A DNA stretch of 64,000 bases from Serratia nevei (GCF_037948395.1 NZ_CP149940.1:2728001-2792000); one strand, 5' to 3'. Counted from the first letter of the stretch, positions 36,837-46,993 are shown. Notes: generated from the sequence alone by a model not told the origin. Numbers and translations: made by a program.

Positions 36837-38471
36837 TCAGTGTTTGATGATATACATCGTCTGGCTGTAGGCCACGTCTTCCGGGTTGGTGATCGGGTAG
36901 CCTTTTACCCACGGTTTGATCAGGCGGCCGTTGGTGTACTGGTAAATCGGCGCGATCGGCGCCTGGTCGGCAATGATCTGCTCCATCTTGTTGTAATCGG
37001 CGGTCACCGCCGCCGGATTGGTTTCCCGCCCCGCCTGCGCCAGCAGCTTGTCGTAGTCCGCGTTCTTGAACTTGGCGATGTTGCCGCTGTGGGTCGAGGT
37101 CAGCAGTGACAGGAAGGTCGACGCTTCGTTATAGTCACCCACCCAGGAGGCGCGGATCACGTCGAAATTGCCGGTGTTGCGGCTGTCGATATAGGTTTTC
37201 CACTCCTGGTTTTGCAGCTTGACGTCAATGCCGAGCTTCTTCTTCCACATCGAGGCCACGGCGATGGCGATCTTCTGGTGGCTTTCCGAAGTGTTATACA
37301 GCAACGTCAACTTCAGCGGGTTGTTCGGGCCGTAGCCGGCCGCCTGCAGCAACGCCTTGGCCTGCGCGTCCAGCTCCGCCTGCGATTGCTGTTGCAGCAA
37401 ACTCGCCTCCGGTTTGAACCCGGCGGTCACGTCCGGCGTGAAGTGATAGGCCGGTTTTTCGCCGGTGCCCAGCACTTTTTCCGCGATAATCTTGCGATCG
37501 ATGGCGTAGGACAAGGCCTGGCGCACCCGCACGTCGTTGGTCGGCGCGCGCTGGGTGTTGAACGCGTAGTAATAGGTGCCGAGCTGATCCGGTGTGTACA
37601 CCTGCCCCGGAATGTCTTTCAGCAGCTTCTGATACATGTTTTTCGGGAAGGATTCGGTGATATCGATGTCACCTGCCAGGTAACGCTTGGTGGCGTTGGA
37701 TTCCTGGTTGATGGGTACGAAAGTCACTTTGGTCAGCACGGTATGCGCATGATCCCAGTAATGATCGTTAGGCGTCAGCACCAGCTTCTCGTTCACCACC
37801 CGCTCCTGCAGTTTGAACGCGCCGTTGCCCACCAGATTGCCGACCTTGGTCCAGTCGTTGCCGTATTTTTCCACCACCGCCTTATTCACCGGGAACAGGC
37901 TGAAGTTGGCCGTCAGGCTGACGAAATAAGGCACCGGCTTGTCCAGCTGCACTTTGAGGGTATAGTCGTCCGGCGCCGACACGCCCAAGCGATCGGCCGG
38001 CAATTTGCCGCTGATGATCTGCTCGGCGTTCTGGATCCCCGCCAACTGCGCGAACCAGGCGAACGGTGACAGGTTTTTCGGCTCTACCAGCCGCTGCCAG
38101 CTGTAGACGAAATCCTTCGCCGTGACAGGGTCACCGTTTGACCACCGCGCGTCTTTACGCAGATGGAAAATGTAAGTCTGGTTGTCGCTGGTCTGCCAGC
38201 GCGTGGCGACGCCGGGGATCACTTTCCCGTTGGCGTCCTGATTGACCAGCCCTTCGAACAAATCGCGCGCCAGCTGAGCCTCCGGCAGGCCAACCGCTTT
38301 AATCGGATCGAGCGAGGCCGGTTCGTCTTTAATGTGGCGCACGATTTCCTGTTTGGCCGCCAGCGCGGTGCCCGGGGGAACCTGCGCCGCCATGGCGCTG
38401 CTCATACAGGCGCCGATCGCCGCCGCGCAAAGCGCCAAACGAAAACCTCGTTGCATTTTTCTTCCCGTCAT
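36837..38471 (-). CDS. mppA: Murein tripeptide-binding protein MppA
   Basis: 544 residues from the ATG at 38471, which has GGGGGAA ahead; a second ATG at 38456 would leave a tighter signal peptide (MQRGFRLALCAAAIGACMSSAMA) and is also possible. Solute-binding protein family 5; the stretch RHIKDEPASLDPIKAVGLPE and the later RYLAGDIDITESFPKNMYQK match MppA rather than OppA. It binds L-Ala-D-Glu-meso-DAP in the periplasm and works with the Opp permease. mpaA and ycjG, the next steps of murein peptide recycling, lie nearby. Confidence 0.93.
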   Translation of the reverse strand: MTGRKMQRGFRLALCAAAIGACMSSAMAAQVPPGTALAAKQEIVRHIKDEPASLDPIKAVGLPEAQLARDLFEGLVNQDANGKVIPGVATRWQTSDNQTYIFHLRKDARWSNGDPVTAKDFVYSWQRLVEPKNLSPFAWFAQLAGIQNAEQIISGKLPADRLGVSAPDDYTLKVQLDKPVPYFVSLTANFSLFPVNKAVVEKYGNDWTKVGNLVGNGAFKLQERVVNEKLVLTPNDHYWDHAHTVLTKVTFVPINQESNATKRYLAGDIDITESFPKNMYQKLLKDIPGQVYTPDQLGTYYYAFNTQRAPTNDVRVRQALSYAIDRKIIAEKVLGTGEKPAYHFTPDVTAGFKPEASLLQQQSQAELDAQAKALLQAAGYGPNNPLKLTLLYNTSESHQKIAIAVASMWKKKLGIDVKLQNQEWKTYIDSRNTGNFDVIRASWVGDYNEASTFLSLLTSTHSGNIAKFKNADYDKLLAQAGRETNPAAVTADYNKMEQIIADQAPIAPIYQYTNGRLIKPWVKGYPITNPEDVAYSQTMYIIKH

Positions 38472-38576
38472 TATGATGTTCCCCCGTTAACCATCTGAAT
38501 TTTTTATCATATAGCACAAGATCCGTCCGGCCTAGCGCTCACGGCCGAGAAGTTGCAAAAAGTGCGATTCAGGCGA

Positions 38577-38608
38577 TAAAAAACCCGTGCGGCGCAGGGC
38601 GGCACGGG
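38577..38608 (-). terminator. Terminator of the 38630 gene
   Basis: Stem CCCGTGC/GCACGGG (38584-38590 with 38602-38608) and a seven-A run at 38577-38583 giving U-run on the minus strand. Confidence 0.72.
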
Positions 38609-38629
38609 CGGTGTTTGCAGCAGCGACCG

Positions 38630-38980
38630 TCAGTCGTACAGGTGGATGCTGTTGATGCGGTAGCTGAACTCTTCGCCTTCTTCTTCATCGAACACGGTGA
38701 AAAAGCCTTTCTCGGCCAGCGGACGGGCCGAAATATCGGTTTTTTGCAGCTGGCGCGCGTCGGCGTCGTCGTAGCCGTAATCAAGGTAGAAGACATCTTT
38801 CTGGTAATCGATATGCAGGGTGAACGGATAATTCGATTCGTCCCCGCGCCCGTCGTCGTTTTTCACCACGCCGAACCACTCCCCCTGACGGATCTGGTTT
38901 TCAGCGTCCACGCCGCACAGCAGCGTGATGGTGTCATTTTCATTTTCGCTATAGCTGGCGATGATTCTGGCTACTGGCAT
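38630..38980 (-). CDS. Hypothetical acidic protein
   Basis: 116 residues from ATG at 38978-38980 with AGAGGAT 6 bases ahead. Strongly acidic, no signal peptide or membrane segment. Phrases such as ITLLCGVDAENQIRQGEWFGVV and TVFDEEEGEEFSYRINSIHLYD suggest a small beta-rich domain. Not recognised. It sits between mppA and mpaA with its own terminator. Confidence 0.72.
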   Translation of the reverse strand: MPVARIIASYSENENDTITLLCGVDAENQIRQGEWFGVVKNDDGRGDESNYPFTLHIDYQKDVFYLDYGYDDADARQLQKTDISARPLAEKGFFTVFDEEEGEEFSYRINSIHLYD

Positions 38981-39186
38981 GTTAAATCCTCTTGCGGGTG
39001 ATTGGCTTAGCACTGCCGTTAGTATAACAACAGCGTCAGGCCAGGTGCGGTTTAATTGGCGTTTTCACCGCCGCCGCGTCACAGATCGCGCAAACGCCGC
39101 ACAATTGCGATGGGAAAGATGCCTCAAAGCGTAATACACTGAATAAAATGACAATGACTCTCGGCCTTTTACTCAGGGACAACACC

Positions 39187-39894
39187 ATGACCGAACATCG
39201 ACCGCGCAGTGAACGTGGCCAGTTGGCCGTCGCAGGAGAGAACTACGGCAGCTCGCTGCTGGGCGCGCCGCTGCTCTATTTCCCGGCGGCGGTCAGCGGC
39301 CCGGAGACCGGCCTTATCATCGCCGGCACCCACGGCGATGAGAGCGCCGCCATCGTGACCCTGTCTTGCGCGCTGCGCAGCATCGCCCCCGAGCGGCTGC
39401 GGCACCACGTGGTGCTGGCGGTCAACCCCGACGGCTGCCAACTGGGGCTGCGCGCCAATGCCAACGGCGTCGATCTGAACCGCAACTTCCCGGCCGCCAA
39501 CTGGCGCTCCGGCGACACCGTCTACCGCTGGAACAGCGCGGCGCCGGTGCGCGACGTCAAGCTCTCCACCGGCGGGCGCCCCGGTTCCGAACCGGAAACT
39601 CAGGCGCTGTGTCACCTGATCCATCGCCTGAAGCCGCACTGGGTAGTGTCGTTCCATGAGCCGCTGGCCTGCATCGAAGATCCCGCCAGCTCGCGGCTCG
39701 GCGTTTGGCTGGCGCACAAGTTCGAGCTGCCGCTGGTGACCAGCGTCGGTTATGAAACGCCCGGTTCGTTTGGCAGCTGGTGCGCGGATCTGTCGCTGCC
39801 GTGCATCACCGCCGAATTCCCGCCGATCTCCGCCGATGCCGCCAGCGAGCGCTACATCGACGCGATGACCGAGCTGCTGACCTACCCGAATTAA
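39187..39894 (+). CDS. mpaA: Murein tripeptide amidase MpaA
   Basis: 235 residues from ATG at 39187. M14 zinc carboxypeptidase: first ligands in GTHGDES (His, Glu), Arg in LGLRANANGVDLNRNFPAAN, third ligand in VSFHEPLACIEDP and general base Glu in CITAEFPPIS. It cuts the gamma-D-Glu-DAP bond of free murein tripeptide in the cytoplasm, yielding L-Ala-D-Glu for YcjG. It converges on ycjG with only 3 bases between the stops. Confidence 0.94.
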   Translation: MTEHRPRSERGQLAVAGENYGSSLLGAPLLYFPAAVSGPETGLIIAGTHGDESAAIVTLSCALRSIAPERLRHHVVLAVNPDGCQLGLRANANGVDLNRNFPAANWRSGDTVYRWNSAAPVRDVKLSTGGRPGSEPETQALCHLIHRLKPHWVVSFHEPLACIEDPASSRLGVWLAHKFELPLVTSVGYETPGSFGSWCADLSLPCITAEFPPISADAASERYIDAMTELLTYPN

Positions 39895-39897
39895 TCC

Positions 39898-40872
39898 CTA
39901 CGGGGCGATATCGACGATCGCCCCGCATTCGAACGCCAGGCCCGGTTCGACGTCCCGCGCCAGCCAGGTCGGGCCGTCCAGATCGACGAAGCGCGCCGCC
40001 GGCGCCAGCGGCAAGGCGGCGGATATCGCCCGCGACGTACACAACATGCAGCCGAGCATGATGGCGAACCCTTGTTCGCGCGCGGCCTGCGCCAGCGCCA
40101 ACGCCTCGGTCAAGCCGCCGGTTTTGTCCAGTTTGATGTTGACCATCTGATAGCGCTGCGCCAGCCGAGGTAGATCGGCGCGGGTGTGGCAGCTTTCATC
40201 GGCGCAGATCGGCAGCGGATGAATAAAGTGCTCCAGCGCGGCATCGTCACCGGCCGGCAGCGGCTGCTCCAGCATCGCCACGCCGAGATCGGCCAGCAGC
40301 TGGCAGCGCGCCGCCAGCCCTTCCGCCTGCCAGGATTCATTGGCGTCGACGATCAGCGTCGCCTGGGGTACCGCGGCGCGGATCGCGACCAATCGTTCGC
40401 TGATATAGTGATCGTCGAGTTTGATCTTCAGCAGCGTAGCGCCCTGCTGCTCCAGTTCACGCGCGGCGAAGGCCATCGCTTCCGGCGTGCCAATGCTGAC
40501 GGTCTGCGCCATACGGATATGCGCCGGGGCCGTCACGCCGCTGAGATGCCACAGGCTCTGCCCGTGAAGGCGGCACTCGAGATCCCACAGCGCCGAATCC
40601 AGCGCGTTGCGGGCGGCGCCCGCAGGCATCTGCGCCAGCAGCTGTTCGCGGGTCATGCCTTGTGCGATCGCCGGCGCCATCTCCGCCAACTGCGCCATCA
40701 CCGACTCCTCGCTTTCGCCGTAGCGCGGGTACGGCGTGCACTCACCGATGCCGCGCACGTCCTGCTGTTCGATTTCGACCACCACCACCCGGGCTTCGGT
40801 GCGGCTGCCGCGCGCAATCACGAAGGCGGTATGCAGCGGCCAGGCTTCCGGGTAAAAACGCATGTCTCTCAT
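39898..40872 (-). CDS. ycjG: L-Ala-D/L-Glu epimerase
   Basis: 324 residues from ATG at 40870-40872 with AGGAG 5 bases ahead; a nine-codon extension has no such site. Enolase-superfamily fold: Lys pair in LLKIKLDD, metal ligands in VDANESW, LEQPLP and CADES, opposite-face Lys in NIKLDKTGG. Epimerises L-Ala-D-Glu to L-Ala-L-Glu in murein recycling. Confidence 0.95.
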   Translation of the reverse strand: MRDMRFYPEAWPLHTAFVIARGSRTEARVVVVEIEQQDVRGIGECTPYPRYGESEESVMAQLAEMAPAIAQGMTREQLLAQMPAGAARNALDSALWDLECRLHGQSLWHLSGVTAPAHIRMAQTVSIGTPEAMAFAARELEQQGATLLKIKLDDHYISERLVAIRAAVPQATLIVDANESWQAEGLAARCQLLADLGVAMLEQPLPAGDDAALEHFIHPLPICADESCHTRADLPRLAQRYQMVNIKLDKTGGLTEALALAQAAREQGFAIMLGCMLCTSRAISAALPLAPAARFVDLDGPTWLARDVEPGLAFECGAIVDIAP

Positions 40873-41005
40873 AACGGCTCCTGAGCGAAAACTGCGCATT
40901 CAGCCAGGCTGATGCGCCGGTGATGTTTTATAGAACAGCCTAATATATACAACTATTTAGCAAACTTTGATATCCAATCCGCCCCGGTTGTCATAAACTG
41001 GCGCC

Positions 41006-41066
41006 AGGGTGTGAACCTGATGTTAAATGCCGTTGCCGGTGCGCCGTTTCATCAGGTTCATACCCT
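41006..41066. repeat. 17-bp dyad in the tpx leader/promoter
   Basis: Arms 41006-41022 and 41050-41066 pair over 17 bases with a single G-T pair; the core TGAACCTGATG/CATCAGGTTCA is perfect. A candidate promoter (-35 TTTCAT at 41047-41052, -10 TATAAA at 41070-41075, 17-bp spacing) overlaps the right arm. Confidence 0.7.
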
Positions 41067-41097
41067 TTGTATAAACACCTGTAAAAGGAATCTAGCA

Positions 41098-41601
41098 ATG
41101 ACTCAGACAGTACATTTTCAAGGCAATCCGGTCAGCGTAGCGGGCAAACTGCCACAGCAGGGCGAACAGGCCAAGGCCTTCTCACTGGTTGCCAAAGACC
41201 TGTCAGACGTAGCGCTGAGCAGCTTCGCGGGTAAACGCAAAGTCCTGAACATCTTCCCAAGCATCGATACCGGCGTCTGCGCGACTTCGGTGCGTAAATT
41301 CAACCAGCTGGCCAGCGGCCTGGATAACACCGTGGTGCTGTGCATCTCCGCCGATCTGCCGTTCGCGCAGTCTCGCTTTTGCGGCGCGGAAGGCCTGAGC
41401 AACGTGGTCACCCTGTCCACTTTGCGCGGCGCCGAGTTCAAGCAGGCGTACGGCGTCGAAATCGCCGAAGGCCCGTTGGCAGGCCTGACCGCGCGTGCGG
41501 TCGTGGTGCTGGATGGCCAGGACAACGTCCTGTACAGCGAGCTGGTGAACGAAATCACCACCGAGCCGGACTACGACGCAGCGCTGGCTGCGCTGAAATA
41601 A
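41098..41601 (+). CDS. tpx: Thiol peroxidase
   Basis: 167 residues from ATG at 41098 with AAAGGAA ahead. Peroxidatic Cys61 in [15 protein letters not shown] and resolving Cys95 in QSRFCGAEG, the atypical 2-Cys pattern of Tpx. Reduces H2O2 and preferably alkyl hydroperoxides using thioredoxin. Convergent with tyrR, as in E. coli. Confidence 0.97.
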   Translation: MTQTVHFQGNPVSVAGKLPQQGEQAKAFSLVAKDLSDVALSSFAGKRKVLNIFPSIDTGVCATSVRKFNQLASGLDNTVVLCISADLPFAQSRFCGAEGLSNVVTLSTLRGAEFKQAYGVEIAEGPLAGLTARAVVVLDGQDNVLYSELVNEITTEPDYDAALAALK

Positions 41602-41625
41602 CAAAGCCGGCGAACGCCGGCTTTG
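41602..41625 (+). repeat. 11-bp hairpin after tpx
   Basis: CAAAGCCGGCG and its complement are separated by two bases right behind the tpx stop. No T-run beyond CTTTG; probably strengthens the 3' end together with the next hairpin. Confidence 0.6.
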
Positions 41626-41635
41626 GAAACCCGTT

Positions 41636-41662
41636 AAAGGCGCCGCAAGGCGCCTTTCTTAT
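41636..41662. terminator. Bidirectional terminator between tpx and tyrR
   Basis: 9-bp stem AAAGGCGCC/GGCGCCTTT with a GCAA tetraloop (41636-41644 with 41649-41657), T-rich on the plus side; it abuts the tyrR stop. Confidence 0.72.
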
Positions 41663-43230
41663 TCCTCGCCCTCGGCGCCGCCTTTACGGCTGCTCAGGCC
41701 ATACTCGCGCAGCTTGTTGGCGATGGCGGTATGAGAAACGCCCAGGCGCTTCGCCAGCTTGCGGGTGCTAGGATAGGTGCGATACAGGCGCGTCAGCACC
41801 GAGCGCTCGAAACGCTTGCTGATGTCGTCCAGCGAGCCCTCCAGCACCTCGTCGCCCAGCGACATCTCCACCTCGAACTCCGGCAACACGATATCCTGCG
41901 GCCGCAGCTCATAGCCTTCGGTTTGCGTCAGCGCGCGGTAGATGGCGTTTTTCAGCTGGCGCACGTTGCCCGGCCAGCCGTACTTGCTGAGGAAGCCGCC
42001 CAGATCGCTCGCCAGCTTGGGCCGCGCCACACCCTGCTCATCGGCGAAGCGCGCCACGAACAGCTCAGTCAGCGGCATGATGTCCTGCGGACGCTCGCGC
42101 AGCGGCGGGATGGTGATGGTCAGCACGTTGAGGCGGTAATAGAGGTCTTCGCGGAATTCACCGCGCTGCACCAGCTCGGTGAGGTTTTTCTGGGTGGCGC
42201 AGATCACGCGCACGTCGACGTGCACCTCATGCTCTTCGCCAACGCGACGGAAGGTGCCGTCGTTGAGGAAACGCAGCAGTTTGGTCTGCATGCGCGGCGA
42301 CATTTCGCCGATCTCATCCAGTAGCACCGAACCGCCATTGGCCTGCTCGAAGAAGCCTTTCTTGCCTTCCAGCGCGTTGGGATAAGCGCCCGGCGCATGG
42401 CCGAACAGCTCGCTCTCCACCACGTCATCCGGCAGTGCAGCGCAGTTCAGCGCCAGGAACGGCTGTTTGCCGCGCGGGCTGCGCAAATGGCAGGCGCGGG
42501 CCAAAATATCCTTGCCGGTACCGGTATCGCCGACGATCAGGAGCGGCGCATCGAGCATCGCCAACTTGCGCGCCTGCTCCAGCACGTGGCGCATCTTGGC
42601 GCTTACCGCGACGATGTGGTCGAATTCGGTATCGTCGTTCACCGAGAGATTTTGCAGCTGGCGGCCCATGCGCGCGGTGGACTTCAGCATCACCACCGCG
42701 CCGACCGCGGCTTGCTGCTGCTGTTCGTCTTCCAGATAGATGGGCGTGATGTCCATCAGGAAGTCCTGGCTGCGAATCACCACCCGCTCGGAGTGCGGCG
42801 CCGTATGCTCGCTCTCCAGCCAGCGGCTGAAGTTATAGCCGCCGATCAGCGCTCCGGCGGTCTGGTTGCGGATCTTGTCTTCGTTCAGGCTGAACAGCGC
42901 CTGTGCCGCCGGGTTGGCCAGCTCGACCTTGCCCTTCATATCGATAGAGAACACCGGTTCCGGCATCGATTCCAGCAGCGCACGCAGCGCGCGATGCTCG
43001 CGTTCGGAAGGCATAAAGCTGACGGTGCGCACGTCGGTTACGCCGGCGATGCGGCGGATCTCCGCCATCAGCGCGCGGAAAGTATCGAAATCCAGCTGGG
43101 AGAAATTGAGGTAAATGCGGCCGATGGGATCGATCTCGATGCCACGTAAGTCAATGCTGCGCGATACCAAAAGATCGAGTAATTCTCGAGTGAGACCGAG
43201 GCGGTCTTCGCAAAATACTTCCAAACGCAT
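41659..43230 (-). CDS. tyrR: Transcriptional regulator TyrR
   Basis: 523 residues: N-terminal ACT domain (MRLEVFCEDRLGLTRELLDLLV), PAS domain (LLESMPEPVFSIDMKGKVELANPAAQ), AAA+ core with Walker A VGDTGTGKD, and C-terminal helix-turn-helix (LAKRLGVSHTAIANKLREYG). As in E. coli TyrR, the sigma-54 contact loop is altered (HAPGAYPNALEG in place of GAFTGA), consistent with action on sigma-70 promoters. Controls aromatic amino acid synthesis and transport. Confidence 0.97.
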   Translation of the reverse strand: MRLEVFCEDRLGLTRELLDLLVSRSIDLRGIEIDPIGRIYLNFSQLDFDTFRALMAEIRRIAGVTDVRTVSFMPSEREHRALRALLESMPEPVFSIDMKGKVELANPAAQALFSLNEDKIRNQTAGALIGGYNFSRWLESEHTAPHSERVVIRSQDFLMDITPIYLEDEQQQQAAVGAVVMLKSTARMGRQLQNLSVNDDTEFDHIVAVSAKMRHVLEQARKLAMLDAPLLIVGDTGTGKDILARACHLRSPRGKQPFLALNCAALPDDVVESELFGHAPGAYPNALEGKKGFFEQANGGSVLLDEIGEMSPRMQTKLLRFLNDGTFRRVGEEHEVHVDVRVICATQKNLTELVQRGEFREDLYYRLNVLTITIPPLRERPQDIMPLTELFVARFADEQGVARPKLASDLGGFLSKYGWPGNVRQLKNAIYRALTQTEGYELRPQDIVLPEFEVEMSLGDEVLEGSLDDISKRFERSVLTRLYRTYPSTRKLAKRLGVSHTAIANKLREYGLSSRKGGAEGEE

Positions 43231-43544
43231 CAGTGTTGGCCTTATCTCTGCAGGTGCGGGGATCGTTGACGATGATGATACTCCCTCGCACCGGGCGGTA
43301 GAAGCGATCTGTCAGCAAAAGTTGACAGAACTCTGATTTATTGCCGTGGTTGCTGATTTTAAACGCAAGCGGATAACAGCATCGGCGTCATTTTAGCCTA
43401 CAAACAGAGAGTTATCACAACCAGAATTAATTTTGCAGAGATTTATCATGCACTCACAGGGGGATCGACTGTCGTCAAGTCTCGATTACGTTCGGCGTCG
43501 GCGCCGTTGAGAAAACGGCGCTCCTGAGAGCGCCGTCGTGGGGG
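43231..43544. other. Intergenic region between tyrR and ycjF
   Basis: 314 bp containing the tyrR promoter and the ycjF terminator. No TGTAAA-N6-TTTACA TyrR box was found here, and no further gene. Confidence 0.5.
43511..43536 (-). terminator. Terminator of ycjXF
   Basis: 8-bp stem ACGGCGCT/AGCGCCGT (43515-43522 with 43529-43536), minus strand followed by TTTTCT. Confidence 0.75.
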
Positions 43545-44606
43545 TTATTTGGCCTTGCCGTCGCTCTTTTTCAGCGTGTCTTTCAACTGGCCGATCAGCT
43601 GGCTGCGGAAATCGCCAAGCTTCGGCTTTTCCCCTTCCAGCCACGGCAGCGGGCGGCACAGCTCCATCGCCTTGATGCCCAGCCGCGCGGTCAACAAGCC
43701 GGCGCCGATGCCCTGCGCCGCGCGCGCCGACAGCCGCGCCGCCAGATCCTGCGACATCCAGTCCATGCCCACTTCGCGCACCAGCTCGGAAGCGCCGGCG
43801 AAGGCGATGTTCAACAGCACCAGCCGGAACAGACGAATGCGGCTGAAGTAGCCCAGCTCGATGCCGTACAGCGCGGCGATGCGGTTGATCAAACGGATGT
43901 TGCGCCAGGCGATAAACGCCATATCCACCAGCGCCAACGGGCTGACGGCGATCATCAGTGTCGACTCGGCGGCGGAGCGACTGATTTCGCGCCGCGCCTG
44001 GTTATCGAGCACCGGCTGCACCAGTTTGGCGTACAGCTCCACCACTTCACGATCGTTTTGCGTTTCATGCAGCGACGCCTGCCAGCGCTGTAGCGCCGGA
44101 TGCCCCTGATCCAGCCCGGCCTGACGCGCCAGCTTCTCGCAGAATTCGCGCCCTTGCCCCAGCCCGTGGCTATGCAACAGCTCGCGCGCCACGTCGCGCT
44201 CTTCCGCGCGCTGGCGCAGCCGATACAAACGCCGCCACTCGGTGACCACCGAACCGACGCCGGCGAACACGATAAGGCCGCCGGCCACGCCGCCGCCCAT
44301 GGCGATCCAGTCCTGCTGCACCCAGGCGGTATGCACCCACTGCACGCCCTGCGCCACCACGCTGACGCCGAACAGCGCCAGGCCGGCGGTGACCATTTTG
44401 CGCCACAGGCTGCGTTTAGGTTTCAGCGCGGCATTGATGATGCCTTCGGCGCGCCCTTCTTCCTCTTCCTGCTGCAGCTCCGGCGCCGCCGGGAAAAAGC
44501 TTTCTGCCTGTTCGGCATCGAAAGCGACGCCGGCGCGCAACGCCGGCTCCTGCGGCGGCTGCAGCGGCTCGTCAAAATCGATACGCGGTTTGATCGGCTC
44601 GCTCAT
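43545..44606 (-). CDS. ycjF: YcjF family inner-membrane protein
   Basis: 353 residues, TIGR01620/DUF697 type. Acidic N-terminal 60 residues, two membrane segments near 70-120 ([18 protein letters not shown] and [20 protein letters not shown]) and a C-terminal helical DUF697 domain. Function unknown; belongs to the phage-shock regulon in E. coli. Its start overlaps the ycjX stop by 4 bp. Confidence 0.93.
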   Translation of the reverse strand: MSEPIKPRIDFDEPLQPPQEPALRAGVAFDAEQAESFFPAAPELQQEEEEGRAEGIINAALKPKRSLWRKMVTAGLALFGVSVVAQGVQWVHTAWVQQDWIAMGGGVAGGLIVFAGVGSVVTEWRRLYRLRQRAEERDVARELLHSHGLGQGREFCEKLARQAGLDQGHPALQRWQASLHETQNDREVVELYAKLVQPVLDNQARREISRSAAESTLMIAVSPLALVDMAFIAWRNIRLINRIAALYGIELGYFSRIRLFRLVLLNIAFAGASELVREVGMDWMSQDLAARLSARAAQGIGAGLLTARLGIKAMELCRPLPWLEGEKPKLGDFRSQLIGQLKDTLKKSDGKAK

Positions 44607-46000
44607 CGCAATTTGTCTCCCAATAAAAACTCCATCACCGCATCCAGACGAATGTGCGGCAACGGGGTGTCCACGCTCATGGCGCGCGGACGGAACTCAT
44701 CGAAGTGGAACCCCTGGCTCTGCCAGAACGCCGGCCCCGGCAGGCGCGCGGGCACTTCGCCGGGGAACACCGTCAGCGGCGCGCCGTCGCTCAGGCGGTT
44801 GCCCTTCAGCGCCGGAATGCGTTGCCCCTGATGATCGACGATACCGCTCTCGGTCGCCTGCACCGAGGCCAGGCCGACGCAATCCATGCTGATGCCCTCG
44901 AACGCCGCGTTCTGCCACGCCTCTTGCACCAGCTGTTGCAGCAGCGACACCAGATTGGCGTGCTGATCGGCGGTGATATGGTCCGCCTTGGTGGCGGCGA
45001 ACATCAGTTTGTCGATGGTCGGCGAGAACAAGCGACGAAACAGCGTGCGCTTTCCGTAATGGAAGCTCTGCATCAGCTGGGTCAACGCCAGACGCATGTC
45101 GTTGAACGCCTGCGGGCCGCTGTTGAGCGGCTGCAGGCAGTCGACCAGCACGATTTGCCGATCGAAACGGACGAAGTGTTCTTTGTAGAAGTTTTTGACG
45201 ATCGACTGGCAGTAGTAGTTGAAGCGAGCGCGCAACATGCCGATGTTGGTGTGTTTGTCGGCCTGCGCCAGCTTCGATTCGCCGATCGCGGCCACGTCGG
45301 GCCATGGGAAAAACTGCAGCGCCGGCGCGCCGGCCATGTCGCCCGGCAGCACGAAACGCCCCGGCTGAATGAAGTGCAGCCCTTCGCTTTTGCAGCGCAG
45401 CAGGTAATCGGTGTAGGCCTGGGCGATCGCCGCCAGGCGGTTTTCATCGGCCGGGGCCAGCGGATCGCAGGCCTTGCACAGCTCAAGCCAGGGCTTGGCC
45501 CATTCGGCGCGTTCGCCCTGCAGCAGCCCGGTCATCTGGCGCGACCAGGCCAGGTAGTCCTGCTCGAGCATCGGCAGATCCAGCAACCATTCACCGGGAT
45601 AATCGACGATCTCCAGGTACAGCGTGGAGGTGTCTTTAAAGTGGCGCAGCAGCGAGTCGTTGGAGCGGTAACGCAGCGCCAGACGAATTTCGCTGACGCC
45701 GCGCGTCGGCGTCGGCCAGGCCGGCGGCGTGCCGTACAGCTGCGCCAGCCCTTCATCATAGGTGAAACGCTGGATGCCGAGATCGCGCTGCGGGATGCGT
45801 TTGACGCCCAGCAGGCGCTCTTCACGCACCGGTGAAAACAGCGGCATGCGCGCGCCGCTGTGCACATGCAACAGTTGGTTGACGAAGGCGGTGATAAAGG
45901 CGGTTTTGCCGCTGCGGCTCAGGCCGGTCACCGCCAGGCGCAGATGGCGATCCATTCCGCGGTTGACCAGCGAGGTTAACTCATTTTGCAGTCGTTTCAT
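44603..46000 (-). CDS. ycjX: YcjX family GTP-binding-like protein
   Basis: 465 residues, DUF463 family. A P-loop is seen early ([12 protein letters not shown]), with [14 protein letters not shown] and [14 protein letters not shown] as further nucleotide-domain landmarks. Role unknown, linked to phage-shock response. Its start lies inside the last 20 bp of pspD, so it appears to be part of the psp transcription unit. Confidence 0.94.
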   Translation of the reverse strand: MKRLQNELTSLVNRGMDRHLRLAVTGLSRSGKTAFITAFVNQLLHVHSGARMPLFSPVREERLLGVKRIPQRDLGIQRFTYDEGLAQLYGTPPAWPTPTRGVSEIRLALRYRSNDSLLRHFKDTSTLYLEIVDYPGEWLLDLPMLEQDYLAWSRQMTGLLQGERAEWAKPWLELCKACDPLAPADENRLAAIAQAYTDYLLRCKSEGLHFIQPGRFVLPGDMAGAPALQFFPWPDVAAIGESKLAQADKHTNIGMLRARFNYYCQSIVKNFYKEHFVRFDRQIVLVDCLQPLNSGPQAFNDMRLALTQLMQSFHYGKRTLFRRLFSPTIDKLMFAATKADHITADQHANLVSLLQQLVQEAWQNAAFEGISMDCVGLASVQATESGIVDHQGQRIPALKGNRLSDGAPLTVFPGEVPARLPGPAFWQSQGFHFDEFRPRAMSVDTPLPHIRLDAVMEFLLGDKLR

Positions 46001-46247
46001 TGCTCTCCTTGACGTAACGCCCGAATGCCTTGTTCAGGCCTTTACGGAACAGCGGTTCCAGCACCAGCGCCAGCACGAAGCGCACCGGTTTGCGGCCGAC
46101 GGTCTTCAACAGCCAGCCGGCGGCGCCCGCCGGGCCATAGTTCAATAACGCTATGATGATGACTTTAGCCAATGTCTTCAACATTGCCGCCGCTCCTCGT
46201 TTAAATCCACCCGTTTTGGCGGTGTTCGCGACATCGATTTTATTCAT
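45981..46247 (-). CDS. pspD: Phage shock protein D
   Basis: 88 residues from ATG at 46245-46247 with GGAGGG 7 bases ahead. The core LLNYGPAGAAGWLLKTVGRKPVRFVLALVLEPL matches PspD in two halves; the N terminus is longer than in E. coli. Inner-membrane-associated, function poorly defined. Lies between pspC and ycjX. Confidence 0.9.
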   Translation of the reverse strand: MNKIDVANTAKTGGFKRGAAAMLKTLAKVIIIALLNYGPAGAAGWLLKTVGRKPVRFVLALVLEPLFRKGLNKAFGRYVKESNETTAK

Positions 46248-46343
46248 GACAATGCCCTCCGGCACAAGACGATTAAGGTTACATTTATGGGATAACGGCG
46301 GCGAAGATACCCGGCCTGTGCAGGCCGGGTATCGCAAGAAGGG

Positions 46344-46703
46344 TTACAGCTTGCGGAAACGGCTCTGTACGCCGAAGGTATCGGACGTCACGTAGCGCTC
46401 GACCTGGCGCAGCTGCTGCTCGCCGCTGCCCAGCTCATACTCCAGCTGATCGAGCAACTGGCGCGGCGTCTTCTGATGCTCGCCTTCGAAACGGCTGGCC
46501 GGCGCTTCATCCAACACGAACACCAGCGCGATATAGGCCACCAGCGTGAAGAAGAACAGCCCGAAGAACAGCGACAGCACCACCATCACGCGGATCAGGC
46601 GCACCGGCACGTCGAAATAGTGGGCCAAACCGGCGCAGACGCCTTTCACCATGCCTTCTTCGGGAACGCGATAAAGCTTTTTACTGCCCAGCGTCGTGCT
46701 CAT
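46344..46703 (-). CDS. pspC: Phage shock protein C
   Basis: 119 residues: N-terminal PspC domain (KKLYRVPEEGMVKGVCAGLAHYFDVPVRLIR), one membrane segment (VMVVLSLFFGLFFFTLVAYIALVFVL) and a C-terminal helical part. With PspB it senses inner-membrane stress and releases PspA from PspF. Overlaps pspB by one base. Confidence 0.96.
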   Translation of the reverse strand: MSTTLGSKKLYRVPEEGMVKGVCAGLAHYFDVPVRLIRVMVVLSLFFGLFFFTLVAYIALVFVLDEAPASRFEGEHQKTPRQLLDQLEYELGSGEQQLRQVERYVTSDTFGVQSRFRKL

Positions 46704-46930
46704 CAGGACTGTCTCCAGTTCGGGTGTTCCGTATCGAGGATCTCTTCCAACGCCTGAATGCGTTCACGCATGCGTTTGGCGTCTTCCGCCAGCTGCGCCA
46801 GGCGCTGCATTTCTTGCTGACTCAGCTGGATGCCGGTCTGTTGCCGATTGCTGTAATGCAGCCAAAGCCAAATCGGCGCGACAAACAGCACGAAAATTGT
46901 CAGCGGAATGGCAAGTAATAAAGCACTCAT
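46703..46930 (-). CDS. pspB: Phage shock protein B
   Basis: 75 residues: membrane helix LLAIPLTIFVLFVAPIWLWL then a coiled-coil (QEMQRLAQLAEDAKRMRERIQALEEIL). Sensor partner of PspC in the inner membrane. Confidence 0.96.
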   Translation of the reverse strand: MSALLLAIPLTIFVLFVAPIWLWLHYSNRQQTGIQLSQQEMQRLAQLAEDAKRMRERIQALEEILDTEHPNWRQS

Positions 46931-46993
46931 TGTTATTCCTTCTTATCGGGTCCTGGATAGGCGGCCACCTCCGGCGTGTGGCCGCGGTTCGCC

